Origin: Actinomycetota bacterium
GTDB lineage: Bacteria > Actinomycetota > Acidimicrobiia > Acidimicrobiales > BP-101
Length of the DNA stretch: 11,698 bases
Reading direction: 5' to 3'
Assembly (NCBI GenBank): GCA_030838265.1
Contig: JAUTXA010000066.1
Coordinates: 1 to 11,698 of the forward strand
Shown here piece by piece: positions 1 to 5,792 of this stretch. Below the pieces are notes generated by a model. It worked only from the letters and a program-made list of their open reading frames with translations. It was not told where the DNA came from and searched no databases. Within the stretch, counting starts at the first letter, position 1, and each line of letters opens with the position of its first letter. Position numbers and translations under genes: made by a program.

Positions 1-407
1 AGGAGCACCACGGGGATGTCCCGGATGCCCTCGGTCTTCTTCTCGTAGTCGGCGAAGCCGGGACGGTCGATCTTTTGCTTGGCCCAGATGGGCTCGCGCT
101 CGTCGGCCTCGAGGACCCGAGCCCTGACCTTCAAGCGCTCGGTGCCGATCTCGACCTCAACCTCGGGATGGGCAACCAGGTTCAGCACCCAGTGGGGGTC
201 GACGGGGGCGCCGCCCTTCGAGCCGAACACGGCAAAGGCGTCACCGACCGCCTGGTACGCGAGGGGGTGGATGCGCTCGGTCCCCGATCGGGCTCCGATG
301 TCGTGGAGCAGCAGCATGGGCAGACCCTCGAACGGGCCACCCACCCGGCCCTCGTTGGCCCTGAACTCTTCAACGATCGGCTCGTTCCACTGGCTCACCT
401 CGGTCAT
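1..407 (-). CDS. F420H2-dependent nitroreductase-family oxidoreductase (DUF385/Ddn-like), 3' end cut by window
   Basis: The frame is open from ATG at 407 down to base 1, giving 135 residues with no stop, so the C-terminus lies outside the window. The protein reads like the deazaflavin-dependent nitroreductase family (PF04075). It has an N-terminal FRANEGRVGG block (about residues 15-24), a GARSGTERIHPL segment (38-49), SKGGAPVDPHWVLNL (63-77), and a late DIPVVLL stretch (129-135) that in this family lies near the C-terminus. Members bind coenzyme F420H2 and reduce quinones, nitro compounds or other unsaturated substrates, often at the membrane; the substrate here cannot be read from sequence. 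The start is supported by a GGAGGGG ribosome-binding sequence just upstream and by the family-typical N-terminus. It is divergent from the TetR gene with 58 bases between them, so that regulator may control it (inference). Confidence 0.88.
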   Translation of the reverse strand, partial: MTEVSQWNEPIVEEFRANEGRVGGPFEGLPMLLLHDIGARSGTERIHPLAYQAVGDAFAVFGSKGGAPVDPHWVLNLVAHPEVEVEIGTERLKVRARVLEADEREPIWAKQKIDRPGFADYEKKTEGIRDIPVVL

Positions 408-409
408 GT

Positions 410-416
410 CCCCTCC
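410..416 (-). promoter_or_regulatory. Shine-Dalgarno sequence of the F420-dependent oxidoreductase gene
   Basis: Read on the minus strand, GGAGGGG is followed by AC and then ATG at 407. The GGAGG core lies four bases from the start. That is close but workable, and it fixes the start. It contrasts with most other genes in the window, which show no such sequence. Confidence 0.55.
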
Positions 417-451
417 AGCGCATCGGGCCGACTCGGTATTCCGGCCGCCGC

Positions 452-465
452 CTACCATTCGGTAG
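452..465. promoter_or_regulatory. Inverted repeat, possible TetR operator
   Basis: CTACC-ATTC-GGTAG is a perfect 5-base inverted repeat with a 4-base spacer, ending at the base before the TetR ATG. It covers the predicted -10 box (453-458) and the predicted transcription start. A related shorter element, CGG-TATT-CCG, lies at 434-443. TetR regulators commonly repress their own promoter and that of a divergent neighbour by binding such dyads. The arms are short, so chance is possible; the placement is the main argument. Confidence 0.4.
453..458 (+). promoter_or_regulatory. -10 box (TACCAT) of TetR gene, leaderless
   Basis: TACCAT fits the actinobacterial TANNNT -10 pattern and sits 7 bases before the ATG at 466. 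Transcription would therefore start at or next to the start codon. No ribosome-binding sequence precedes the ATG, as expected for a leaderless mRNA. No clear -35 box is seen. Confidence 0.5.
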
Positions 466-1062
466 ATGGCCGAGCCGGCAACGAGCGAGCGCATCCTCAA
501 CGCCGCCCTGCAATCGTTCGCCACCCGCGGCTACGAGGCCACATCGCTCGACGCGGTGGCCAACGTCCTGGGCATCCGCAAGCAGACGATCCTCTACTGG
601 TTCCCCAGCAAGGAAGCCCTCCTCGACGCCGTCATCGACCGGGCGGCGTGCGACCTGGCTTCGACGCTCGAGCGGACCCTCGAGCGGGCCGGCCCCGGCT
701 GGGAACGCATCGACGCCATCGTGAAGTCGGTCTTTCGCCTTGGCGCCCGCCAGCCCGAGCTCCTGGGCCTGGTGCGCGAGGTGAGCCGCCTCGGCCCCCC
801 GCCCGCGACGCGCCTGATGAGCCAGCTCGAGCCCCTCGTCGACCGAGCCACCGGTTTCCTCCGAGCCGAGATGGAGGCCGGCACCATGCGCGCCGCCGAG
901 CCTCGCCACGTCCTGCTCGCCGCCTACTCGATGGTGATCGGGATGGTGACCGAGGTCGAGGTCATGCGCGCCCTCGGCGAGGAGCCCTCGGCCCGCTCGC
1001 TGATCAAGCGCCGGGCCGAGCTGTTGCGCTTCCTGCGCTCGGCCCTCGCCGTGCCCGTCTGA
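466..1062 (+). CDS. TetR/AcrR-family transcriptional regulator
   Basis: This 198-residue protein has the normal TetR length. Residues 7-53 form the N-terminal DNA-binding domain: ERILNAALQSFATRGYEATS is followed by the helix-turn-helix DAVANVLGIRKQTILYWFPSKEALL, with the typical YWFPSKEAL ending. The remaining residues are helical and divergent, as expected for a ligand-binding and dimerisation domain; the ligand is unknown. The start at 466 is supported by the -10 box 7 bases upstream and by the short N-terminus before the first helix. It is divergent from the F420-dependent oxidoreductase gene, and the inverted repeat between them suggests autoregulation and control of that neighbour (inference). 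Its stop lies 7 bases from the stop of the convergent next gene. Confidence 0.93.
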   Translation: MAEPATSERILNAALQSFATRGYEATSLDAVANVLGIRKQTILYWFPSKEALLDAVIDRAACDLASTLERTLERAGPGWERIDAIVKSVFRLGARQPELLGLVREVSRLGPPPATRLMSQLEPLVDRATGFLRAEMEAGTMRAAEPRHVLLAAYSMVIGMVTEVEVMRALGEEPSARSLIKRRAELLRFLRSALAVPV

Positions 1063-1069
1063 TCTCGCC

Positions 1070-1546
1070 TTACCGGGGCTTGCGCCGCTTCTTCTTCTTG
1101 CTCCGGGGGTGGGGCTTGGCCCGACCACCCTCGGGTGCGGCATCGTCCGTCCCGACCTCGGCGTCGTCGTCGTCGTCGTCGTCGCTGTCGTCGGGCGCGG
1201 GGCCGGCCGCCTCCTGCTCGCGGCGAGCCCGGTAGAGCAGCACGAGGCCGAGCACGTAGAACGGGCCGCCGGCGATGAAGAGAAAGTTCCATGGGCCGAA
1301 GCCGACGAGGACAGCGCCCACCGCCACCACCAATCGATTGCCGGTGAAGGTGGAGGCGGCCAGCAGGGCCGAGAACACCAAACCCAGCGCCAGGTGACTG
1401 GGGCTGTGCAGCGAGAGGTTGAGAGCGGTGAAGCCGACCGCGGCGGCGCCGGCACCGAGCAGGGCCCATCGCCTCTCGGCGGGCTGCAGGGTGGCGCCGG
1501 CGTTGCGCCGGAGGTTGCTCAGTCCCGGCTGTCTTGCAGGCGCCAC
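1070..1546 (-). CDS. Small multi-pass membrane protein with poly-Asp stretch and basic tail, unknown function
   Basis: The protein has 158 residues from a GTG start. Hydrophobic segments at about residues 28-44, 52-69, 71-92 and 94-106 suggest three or four membrane helices; the last two are close together and include GFGPWNFLF. After residue 107 the chain becomes soluble. An acidic run (DDSDDDDDDDAE, 119-130) is followed by a strongly basic end (SKKKKRRKPR, 149-158). The GTG at 1546 is the only reasonable start before the first helix. It makes the gene overlap the 3' end of the upstream small gene by 28 bases, so the two are probably co-transcribed and translationally coupled. I do not recognise a characterised family. 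The charged tail could hold the protein near nucleic acid or membrane phospholipid, but that is speculation. Confidence 0.75.
   Translation of the reverse strand: MAPARQPGLSNLRRNAGATLQPAERRWALLGAGAAAVGFTALNLSLHSPSHLALGLVFSALLAASTFTGNRLVVAVGAVLVGFGPWNFLFIAGGPFYVLGLVLLYRARREQEAAGPAPDDSDDDDDDDAEVGTDDAAPEGGRAKPHPRSKKKKRRKPR
1163..1183. repeat. Trinucleotide repeat (GTC)7
   Basis: Seven uninterrupted GTC units read as seven GAC (Asp) codons on the minus strand, inside the tail of the small membrane-protein gene. Two further Asp codons follow after one Ser codon. Slippage here would add or remove whole residues without shifting frame. Confidence 0.9.
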
Positions 1547-1821
1547 GGCCGGACCGTCACCACCGTCTCGTCCGGTTGGTTGGGCTCGACGTGCACGTCG
1601 ACGGGGGCGTCGGGGTCGTTGGGGTCAGACGGGGCCGGCATCTGGATCGAGGGCTGCTTCTTGCGGGGGTCGAGGGCTTGCTGGAAGCCCAGCGCCAGGC
1701 CGGTGACCAGGGCGCCGATGGCCGAGCGCTTCCGCCACGCCTCGACCTTGGGAGGCAGGTGGAGCGACCCGGCGTCACCGTCGGTGACCTCGTCCGCTGG
1801 TCGTTCGCGCTCGTCCTCCAC
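1519..1821 (-). CDS. Conserved-looking small protein with one membrane segment, unknown function
   Basis: This 100-residue protein starts at GTG 1821. The N-terminus is acidic and polar (VEDERERPADEVTDGDAG). A basic patch (EAWRKRS, 27-33) precedes a hydrophobic helix AIGALVTGLALGFQQAL (34-50). The C-terminal half is Pro/Asp-rich, ending in a beta-like ETVVTVRPWRL. The frame stays open upstream to 2073, but that part is antisense to the acetyltransferase gene and has no protein character. The GTG at 1821 is preferred because a TACCCT -10 box lies 6 bases upstream. It overlaps the following membrane-protein gene by 28 bases, so the two form a likely two-gene unit. I assign no function. Confidence 0.65.
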   Translation of the reverse strand: MEDERERPADEVTDGDAGSLHLPPKVEAWRKRSAIGALVTGLALGFQQALDPRKKQPSIQMPAPSDPNDPDAPVDVHVEPNQPDETVVTVRPWRLQDSRD

Positions 1822-1827
1822 CGGGCC

Positions 1828-1833
1828 AGGGTA
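1828..1833 (-). promoter_or_regulatory. -10 box (TACCCT), leaderless promoter of the small-membrane-protein pair
   Basis: On the minus strand TACCCT is followed by 6 bases and then the GTG at 1821, with no Shine-Dalgarno sequence. The placement matches the other leaderless promoters in this window and supports GTG 1821 over any start further upstream. Confidence 0.45.
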
Positions 1834-1878
1834 GAAGAATTCCCGTGCGTTCCTGACGGCGCGCCGCCAGACTTCGGC

Positions 1879-2541
1879 ATGGCGAATCCCTACTGGCCGT
1901 TCTTCGACCTCAAGGTGCGCACGCCGCTCGTCGAACTTCGCGTCCCTGACGACGACGACCTGGTGGAGTTGGCGAACCTGAGCGCCAAGGGGGTCCACAG
2001 CCCCGACTTCATGCCCTTCAACATCGCCTGGTCGATCGTGCCGTCGCCCGACCGCGAGCGGGGGGTTCTGCAATGGGCCTGGCGCCAGCGAGGTGCGCTC
2101 AGCCCCGACGACTGGCGCCTCGAGTTCGTCGTGGTCAAGGACAGCCAGGTCATCGGGGCCCAGGGGTTCGGGGCCCAGAGGTTCAGTCTCACCCGGGTCA
2201 TCAACTCAGGGTCGTGGCTGGGTCTCGCCCACCAAGGCCAGGGTGTGGGCAAGGAGATGCGCCAGGCCATGCTCCACCTCGCCTTCGAAGGCCTCGGCGC
2301 CGAGGTCGCCTACAGCGCCGCCTTCGACGACAACCTGGCGTCGATCGGCGTCTCGCGGTCGGTGGGCTACGAGGACAACGGCGACGAGCTCAGCCCCCGC
2401 GGTGAGGACGCTGTGGGTCGACACATCCGCTTCAAGATCGACCGCCAGCGCTGGCTCGAGCGCCGTCGCGACGACATCGAGATCGTCGGCCTCGATCCTT
2501 GCCTCCCCCTGTTGGGTATCACTGCCGCGGCAGGGACGTGA
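1879..2541 (+). CDS. GNAT-family N-acetyltransferase (RimJ/RimL type)
   Basis: This 220-residue protein fits the acetyl-CoA-dependent GNAT fold. The N-terminal TPLVELRVPDDDDLVELANL (15-34) is the usual first strand and helix of RimJ/RimL-like enzymes. The acetyl-CoA pyrophosphate loop is visible as QGQGVG (119-124; Q/RxxGxG) followed by KEMRQAML. NLASIGVSRSVGYEDNG (152-168) is the typical late N-x-x-S...GY...G segment. Such enzymes acetylate the N-terminal or side-chain amine of a protein or small molecule; the acceptor is unknown. ATG 1879 was chosen because the upstream open frame (to 1534) is antisense to the small gene and lacks family sequence. No Shine-Dalgarno is seen. Its last 23 bases overlap the end of the convergent MFS gene. 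Confidence 0.88.
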   Translation: MANPYWPFFDLKVRTPLVELRVPDDDDLVELANLSAKGVHSPDFMPFNIAWSIVPSPDRERGVLQWAWRQRGALSPDDWRLEFVVVKDSQVIGAQGFGAQRFSLTRVINSGSWLGLAHQGQGVGKEMRQAMLHLAFEGLGAEVAYSAAFDDNLASIGVSRSVGYEDNGDELSPRGEDAVGRHIRFKIDRQRWLERRRDDIEIVGLDPCLPLLGITAAAGT

Positions 2542-3820
2542 CCTCGGCCACGGCGCGGCGCAGGCCGTTGGTGAAGGCGAGCACGAGTGCGATCGCCGCC
2601 CCGCCCACGACCACGACCGTCACCGATGTGGCGTCAGCCAGCTGCCCGAAGACGAGGAGCCCGATGGGGACGGTGCCACCGAAGCCCATGATCCAGAGGG
2701 CCATGACCCGTCCCCGGACGGCGTCGGCCAGATGCTCCTGGAGCAAGGTCGACAGCGCCGTCACGGTGGCGAAGTAGAAGAGGCCGACGAGGAAGACGAT
2801 CGGGTAGGCCGCCGTCAGGTTGTGCAGGAAGCCGAAGATGGCCAGGAACCCGGCGAAGACGAGAAGGCCGACGCGCACGATCTGCTCGCGGCGGGCCCTG
2901 ACGAGAACAGTGCCCACGGAGACGGCGCCGAACGCGGCCCCAAGGCCGAAGCAGGCGTAGAGCACGCCGTAGGCCGTCGACTTCACCGGATTGGCGATCC
3001 CGAGGTTGCGGGCGGCCAGCACCGGCATCAGGCCGATGAAGGGCAGCGAGAAGAACGAGATGGTGGTGATGGTGATGAGGATCCGCCCGACAAGGCGGTC
3101 GCGCTTGGCCTCGCGGAAGCCACCGACCAACCGCGACAGGCCCCCTCCGCCGTGGGGCTGGACGGGCACCGGGGGCAGTCGGACGACGAGCAGGGTGCCG
3201 ATGGCGAACAGATAGGTGAGGGCGTTGATGGCGAAGACGCCCGGCACGCCGACGAACGGAAGGATGATGCCGCCGATGGCGGGGCCGATGACCCGCGACA
3301 GGTTCATCTGTACCGACTGGAGCGAGACGGCCCCGCTGAGGTCCTCCCGCTCGACCAGTTGGGGAAGGACGGCCGAGAAGGCCGGCGCGTTGATGGCGTT
3401 GCCGATCCCGATGGCCAGCACGCAGGCGAAGAGCAGGCCTTGGGACGGATGGTGGGCGGCGACCCAGGCCAGCACGAACGACACGACCATCTGCTCGGTC
3501 TGGGCGGCGACCAGCACGCGCCGGCGGTCGAAGGCGTCGGCCAAGGCTCCGCCCACGATCGACAGGAGGAGCAGGGGCCCCAGCTGAGCGAAGCCGATGA
3601 TGGCGACGAAGCCGGCCGACTTGGTGAGGTGGTAGGCGAATGCGCCGAGGGCGATGTTCTGCATCCATGTCCCGATGTTCGAGGCCATGGCTCCGAGCCA
3701 GACGACGCGGAAGTCGCGGTGACGGAGGGCGGCCATCGCCGTCCCCCGAATGGGGCGGTCGCCCTCGAGGAGGGCATCCTCGGTCTCCTCGACCTCGACC
3801 GGCCACTCCCTCGAACGCAT
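2519..3820 (-). CDS. MFS transporter, EntS/MFS_3-like exporter
   Basis: This 433-residue membrane protein has about 12 hydrophobic segments. After a polar N-terminus, AALRHRDFRVVWLGAMASNIG (30-50) opens the first helix in the way typical of the MFS_3 (PF05977) and enterobactin-exporter EntS families. The cytoplasmic loop GGALADAFDRRR (90-101) is the MFS motif A. VIGPAIGGIILPFVG and the later RGRVMALWIMGFGGTVPIG stretch are also family-like. Such proteins export siderophores, drugs or other small molecules by proton antiport; the cargo here is unknown. ATG 3820 is supported by a TACGGT -10 box 7 bases upstream and by alignment with the usual short N-terminus; the open frame further upstream is antisense-like. 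It lies 38 bases downstream of the FAD-oxidase gene on the same strand and seems to have its own promoter. Confidence 0.9.
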   Translation of the reverse strand: MRSREWPVEVEETEDALLEGDRPIRGTAMAALRHRDFRVVWLGAMASNIGTWMQNIALGAFAYHLTKSAGFVAIIGFAQLGPLLLLSIVGGALADAFDRRRVLVAAQTEQMVVSFVLAWVAAHHPSQGLLFACVLAIGIGNAINAPAFSAVLPQLVEREDLSGAVSLQSVQMNLSRVIGPAIGGIILPFVGVPGVFAINALTYLFAIGTLLVVRLPPVPVQPHGGGGLSRLVGGFREAKRDRLVGRILITITTISFFSLPFIGLMPVLAARNLGIANPVKSTAYGVLYACFGLGAAFGAVSVGTVLVRARREQIVRVGLLVFAGFLAIFGFLHNLTAAYPIVFLVGLFYFATVTALSTLLQEHLADAVRGRVMALWIMGFGGTVPIGLLVFGQLADATSVTVVVVGGAAIALVLAFTNGLRRAVAEVTSLPRQ

Positions 3821-3827
3821 CCTGTTG

Positions 3828-3833
3828 ACCGTA
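3828..3833 (-). promoter_or_regulatory. -10 box (TACGGT) of MFS gene, leaderless
   Basis: On the minus strand TACGGT is followed by CAACAGG (7 bases) and ATG 3820. It fits TANNNT and lies in the 38-base gap after the FAD-oxidase stop codon, so the transporter could be transcribed separately. The AGG next to the ATG is too close to act as a normal ribosome-binding site. Confidence 0.45.
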
Positions 3834-3858
3834 TGGGGAGTGCGCCGGCTCTGCGAAA

Positions 3859-5454
3859 TCAGGGATCGATCACTACGCCGGGGTTGAGCGTCTTGGCCGG
3901 ATCGAGGGCCGCCTTCGCTGCCCGCAGGGCGGTGGCGAACAGGTCGGGCCGTTGCTGGTCGTACCAGGGCCGGTGGTCGCGACCCACGGCGTGGTGGTGG
4001 GTGATGGTGCCACCCGCGTCGATGAGCGCCTGGGCGGCCGCCGCCTTGATCTCGGCCCACTGGGCCAGCTGGCGGCCGGGGCGGCTGGGGGCGATGACGG
4101 TGAAGTACGGAGCGGGCCCGTCGGGATAGACGTGGGTGAAGCGGCAGGTGACCCACCCACCACCGCAGATCTCTTGGAGTGCCTTCTCGACCGCGGTCGT
4201 CACCGCCGCGTGCAGCTCGTCGAAGCCCGACCATGGCACGGCGGTCTCGAACGTCTCGGCGATGCACCCGAGGGCGATCATGGCGTCCCGCCCGTAGGGG
4301 GCCCGCAGGAACGACGACCGCCAGGCGCCGGCCGCTCCTTCGGTCGACGACGAGCGGATGCCGTCGGGGATGGTGCCGCCCGCGTCCTGGCAGATCTCGG
4401 CGGCGCGACGCATCCACGGGTCCACCGGATGATCGGCTGACTCGAAGCCGAGCACCAGCAACGCTGACCCGTCACTGACGCCGGCCGAGGTCATGGCCTC
4501 GCCCGGGTCGAGGACGCGGCAGTTGGTGGGAAAGAGGGCGGCTTGGCTGACCAGGCGGGTGGCGGCGACGGCGGCCGAGAGGGTGGGGAAGTGGACGCCG
4601 GCCGAGCTCTTGAAGCGGGGACGGTCCTGGATGCGCATCCAGGCCTCGGTGATGACGCCAAGGGTCCCTTCGGAGCCGAGCACCATGCGATCAGGCGACG
4701 GCCCCGCGCCCGACCCGGGAAGGCGGCGGGACTCCATGACCCCGCTCGGTGTCACCGTGCGGATGGACTCGGTCAGGTCGTCGATGTGGGTGTAGACGGT
4801 GGCGTAGTGGCCGCCGGAGCGGGTGGCCAGCCAACCGCCGAGGGTCGAGAACTCGAAGCTCTGGGGGAAGTGGCGAAGCGTGTAGCCCTGGGGCCGCAGC
4901 TGCTCTTCGAGGACGGGGCCGAGAGCGCCGCCCTGGATGCGCGCCGCCCGGCTCACGGTGTCGATTTCGAGGACCCGATCGAGACGGGTCAGGTCGATGG
5001 AGACGACGCCGGCATAGCCGTCGGCCCACTCGCCGCCGCCGTCGACCCCGCCGACAACCGACGAGCCGCCGCCGTAGGGCACGGCCGCGGCGCCAGCCGA
5101 CGCGCACCAGTCGAGGAGGCTGGCGACGTCGGCCTCGTCGTTGGGGTAGGCGACCAGATCGGGAGGGTGGGGGAGATCGCCCTCGAAGCCCCGGACCGTG
5201 TCGCGGAAGCTCTTTCCGTAAGTGTGGGAGGCCCGGTCGAAGGTGGCGTCGGAGCACAGCTTGGCCAGGGCGCCCGGCGCGACGAGGCGGGGCTCGGGAA
5301 GATCGAGGTCGCCGAGTTTGGCGGGGCGGCGCGCCTGCAAGCCCTCGAACCCGGGCCGGGTCGCCAGCGCCGCGCCCAGGTTGGTCGCCTGCTCGGGGGT
5401 GAGGGCCTCGTCCTCCCAGCCCCATCCCCACCACGAACGCCTGCGGTCACCCAC
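3859..5454 (-). CDS. FAD-binding oxidase resembling alkyldihydroxyacetonephosphate synthase
   Basis: This 531-residue flavoprotein belongs to the vanillyl-alcohol oxidase/type-4 FAD-binding group. SWWGWGWED near the N-terminus (7-15) is typical of bacterial AGPS-like proteins. The FAD-binding domain begins at PDLVAYPNDEADV (98-110), with the pyrophosphate loop PYGGGSSVVGG (126-136), FSTLGGWLATRSGG (202-215) and GSEGTLGVITEAW (260-272). The cap domain contains CRFTHVY (437-443), whose Tyr matches the position of the essential Tyr of AGPS. The HHH motif (486-488, THHHAVGRDHRPWY) is the AGPS active-site signature, and the C-terminal LDPAKTLNPG is standard. AGPS exchanges an acyl for an alkyl group in ether-lipid synthesis. 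Bacterial relatives can instead be 2-hydroxyacid oxidases, so the exact substrate is open. GTG 5454 is supported by a -10 box 7 bases upstream. Confidence 0.88.
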   Translation of the reverse strand: MGDRRRSWWGWGWEDEALTPEQATNLGAALATRPGFEGLQARRPAKLGDLDLPEPRLVAPGALAKLCSDATFDRASHTYGKSFRDTVRGFEGDLPHPPDLVAYPNDEADVASLLDWCASAGAAAVPYGGGSSVVGGVDGGGEWADGYAGVVSIDLTRLDRVLEIDTVSRAARIQGGALGPVLEEQLRPQGYTLRHFPQSFEFSTLGGWLATRSGGHYATVYTHIDDLTESIRTVTPSGVMESRRLPGSGAGPSPDRMVLGSEGTLGVITEAWMRIQDRPRFKSSAGVHFPTLSAAVAATRLVSQAALFPTNCRVLDPGEAMTSAGVSDGSALLVLGFESADHPVDPWMRRAAEICQDAGGTIPDGIRSSSTEGAAGAWRSSFLRAPYGRDAMIALGCIAETFETAVPWSGFDELHAAVTTAVEKALQEICGGGWVTCRFTHVYPDGPAPYFTVIAPSRPGRQLAQWAEIKAAAAQALIDAGGTITHHHAVGRDHRPWYDQQRPDLFATALRAAKAALDPAKTLNPGVVIDP

Positions 5455-5461
5455 GGCGCTG

Positions 5462-5467
5462 ACGGTA
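5462..5467 (-). promoter_or_regulatory. -10 box (TACCGT) of FAD-oxidase gene, leaderless
   Basis: On the minus strand TACCGT is followed by 7 bases and GTG 5454. No Shine-Dalgarno is present. The place where a -35 contact would fall overlaps the near arm of the hairpin at 5482-5524. Confidence 0.5.
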
Positions 5468-5481
5468 GCCAGGCGCGGAGC

Positions 5482-5524
5482 GACGTGACAGTTCTCCCCT
5501 CTATGCGAGGAGAACCGTCACGTC
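5482..5524 (-). terminator. Long inverted repeat; likely terminator of the CsbD gene, or operator of the FAD oxidase
   Basis: Arms 5482-5497 and 5509-5524 are 16 bases each and complementary except for one A/C mismatch, with an 11-base loop. The left arm reads GACGTGACAGTTCTCC. It is by far the strongest dyad seen in the window. It begins about 20 bases after the CsbD stop codon, which suits a terminator. No T-run follows on the minus strand, so it would be a stem-only terminator of the kind often seen in high-GC actinobacteria. Its near arm covers roughly -28 to -43 of the predicted FAD-oxidase transcription start, so a regulatory role is also possible. Confidence 0.6.
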
Positions 5525-5543
5525 AGCGCAGCTTCGTGCGTCG

Positions 5544-5732
5544 CTACTTCTTGAACTTGTCGGTGATCGAGTCGACGACGTCCTTGGCCTTGTCCTCGAA
5601 CTGCTCGACCTTCTCCTTGGCCTTGCCCGCAAACTGGTCGGTCTTGCCCTCGCGCTTCAGGTCGTCGTTGTTGGTCAGGTCACCGACAGCTTCCTTGGCC
5701 CGGCCCTTGAGATCGTCCTTCTTGCCTTCCAT
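5544..5732 (-). CDS. CsbD-family stress protein
   Basis: This 62-residue, highly charged protein is built of CsbD-like (PF05532) helical repeats: MEGKKDDLKGRAKEAVGDLT, DDLKREGKTDQFAGKAKEKV, then EQFEDKAKDVVDSITDKF. Length and composition match the family, which is named for control by sigma B in Bacillus and accumulates under general stress; its biochemical role is unknown. An upstream ATG at 5765 would add 11 residues. ATG 5732 is preferred because it has a strong Shine-Dalgarno (AGAGGAGG, 8 bases away), starts at the family N-terminus, and because the predicted transcription start lies downstream of 5765. It follows the VOC gene by 35 bases on the same strand but has its own SigB-like promoter. 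Confidence 0.92.
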   Translation of the reverse strand: MEGKKDDLKGRAKEAVGDLTNNDDLKREGKTDQFAGKAKEKVEQFEDKAKDVVDSITDKFKK

Positions 5733-5740
5733 CGTTCCTG

Positions 5741-5748
5741 CCTCCTCT
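5741..5748 (-). promoter_or_regulatory. Strong Shine-Dalgarno of the CsbD gene
   Basis: On the minus strand AGAGGAGG lies 8 bases before ATG 5732, an ideal spacing. It decides the start and marks this gene as a leadered transcript, unlike most of its neighbours. Confidence 0.8.
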
Positions 5749-5767
5749 GTTCGGGTGCCGTACATAC

Positions 5768-5792
5768 CTACCCGGCAAGAGGACGAGGAAAC
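5768..5792 (-). promoter_or_regulatory. SigB/SigF-type stress promoter of the CsbD gene
   Basis: On the minus strand a -35 element GTTTCC (5792-5787) is followed by a 13-base spacer and a -10 element GGGTAG (5773-5768). This closely fits the general-stress sigma pattern (GTTT, spacer of about 13-15, GGGTA) known for SigB of Bacillus and SigF/SigB of actinobacteria. The TAG of the -10 element is also the stop codon of the VOC gene. Transcription would start near 5761, giving a leader of about 28 bases that includes the Shine-Dalgarno. Confidence 0.65.

Noticed and set aside
75..1235. Plus-strand open frame of 386 codons overlapping the TetR gene in another frame
   Set aside because: It is Arg/Pro-rich with no family features, and conflicts with both the F420-dependent oxidoreductase (minus) and TetR (plus).
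2522..2533. Perfect 12-base palindrome CTGCCGCGGCAG at the GNAT/MFS overlap, considered as a two-way terminator
   Set aside because: It has no loop, has no T-run and is coding on both strands. A 12-base GC palindrome of this kind can arise by chance.
2093..4129. Long plus-strand open frame of 678 codons opposite the MFS and FAD-oxidase genes
   Set aside because: Its translation is low-complexity and rich in Asp, Glu, Gly and Arg, as expected for the antisense of GC-biased coding DNA. The minus strand carries clear protein families here.
5733..5765. Upstream ATG adding 11 residues to the CsbD protein
   Set aside because: It lies upstream of the predicted transcription start, has no ribosome-binding site and is not family-like. 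ATG 5732 has an ideal Shine-Dalgarno.
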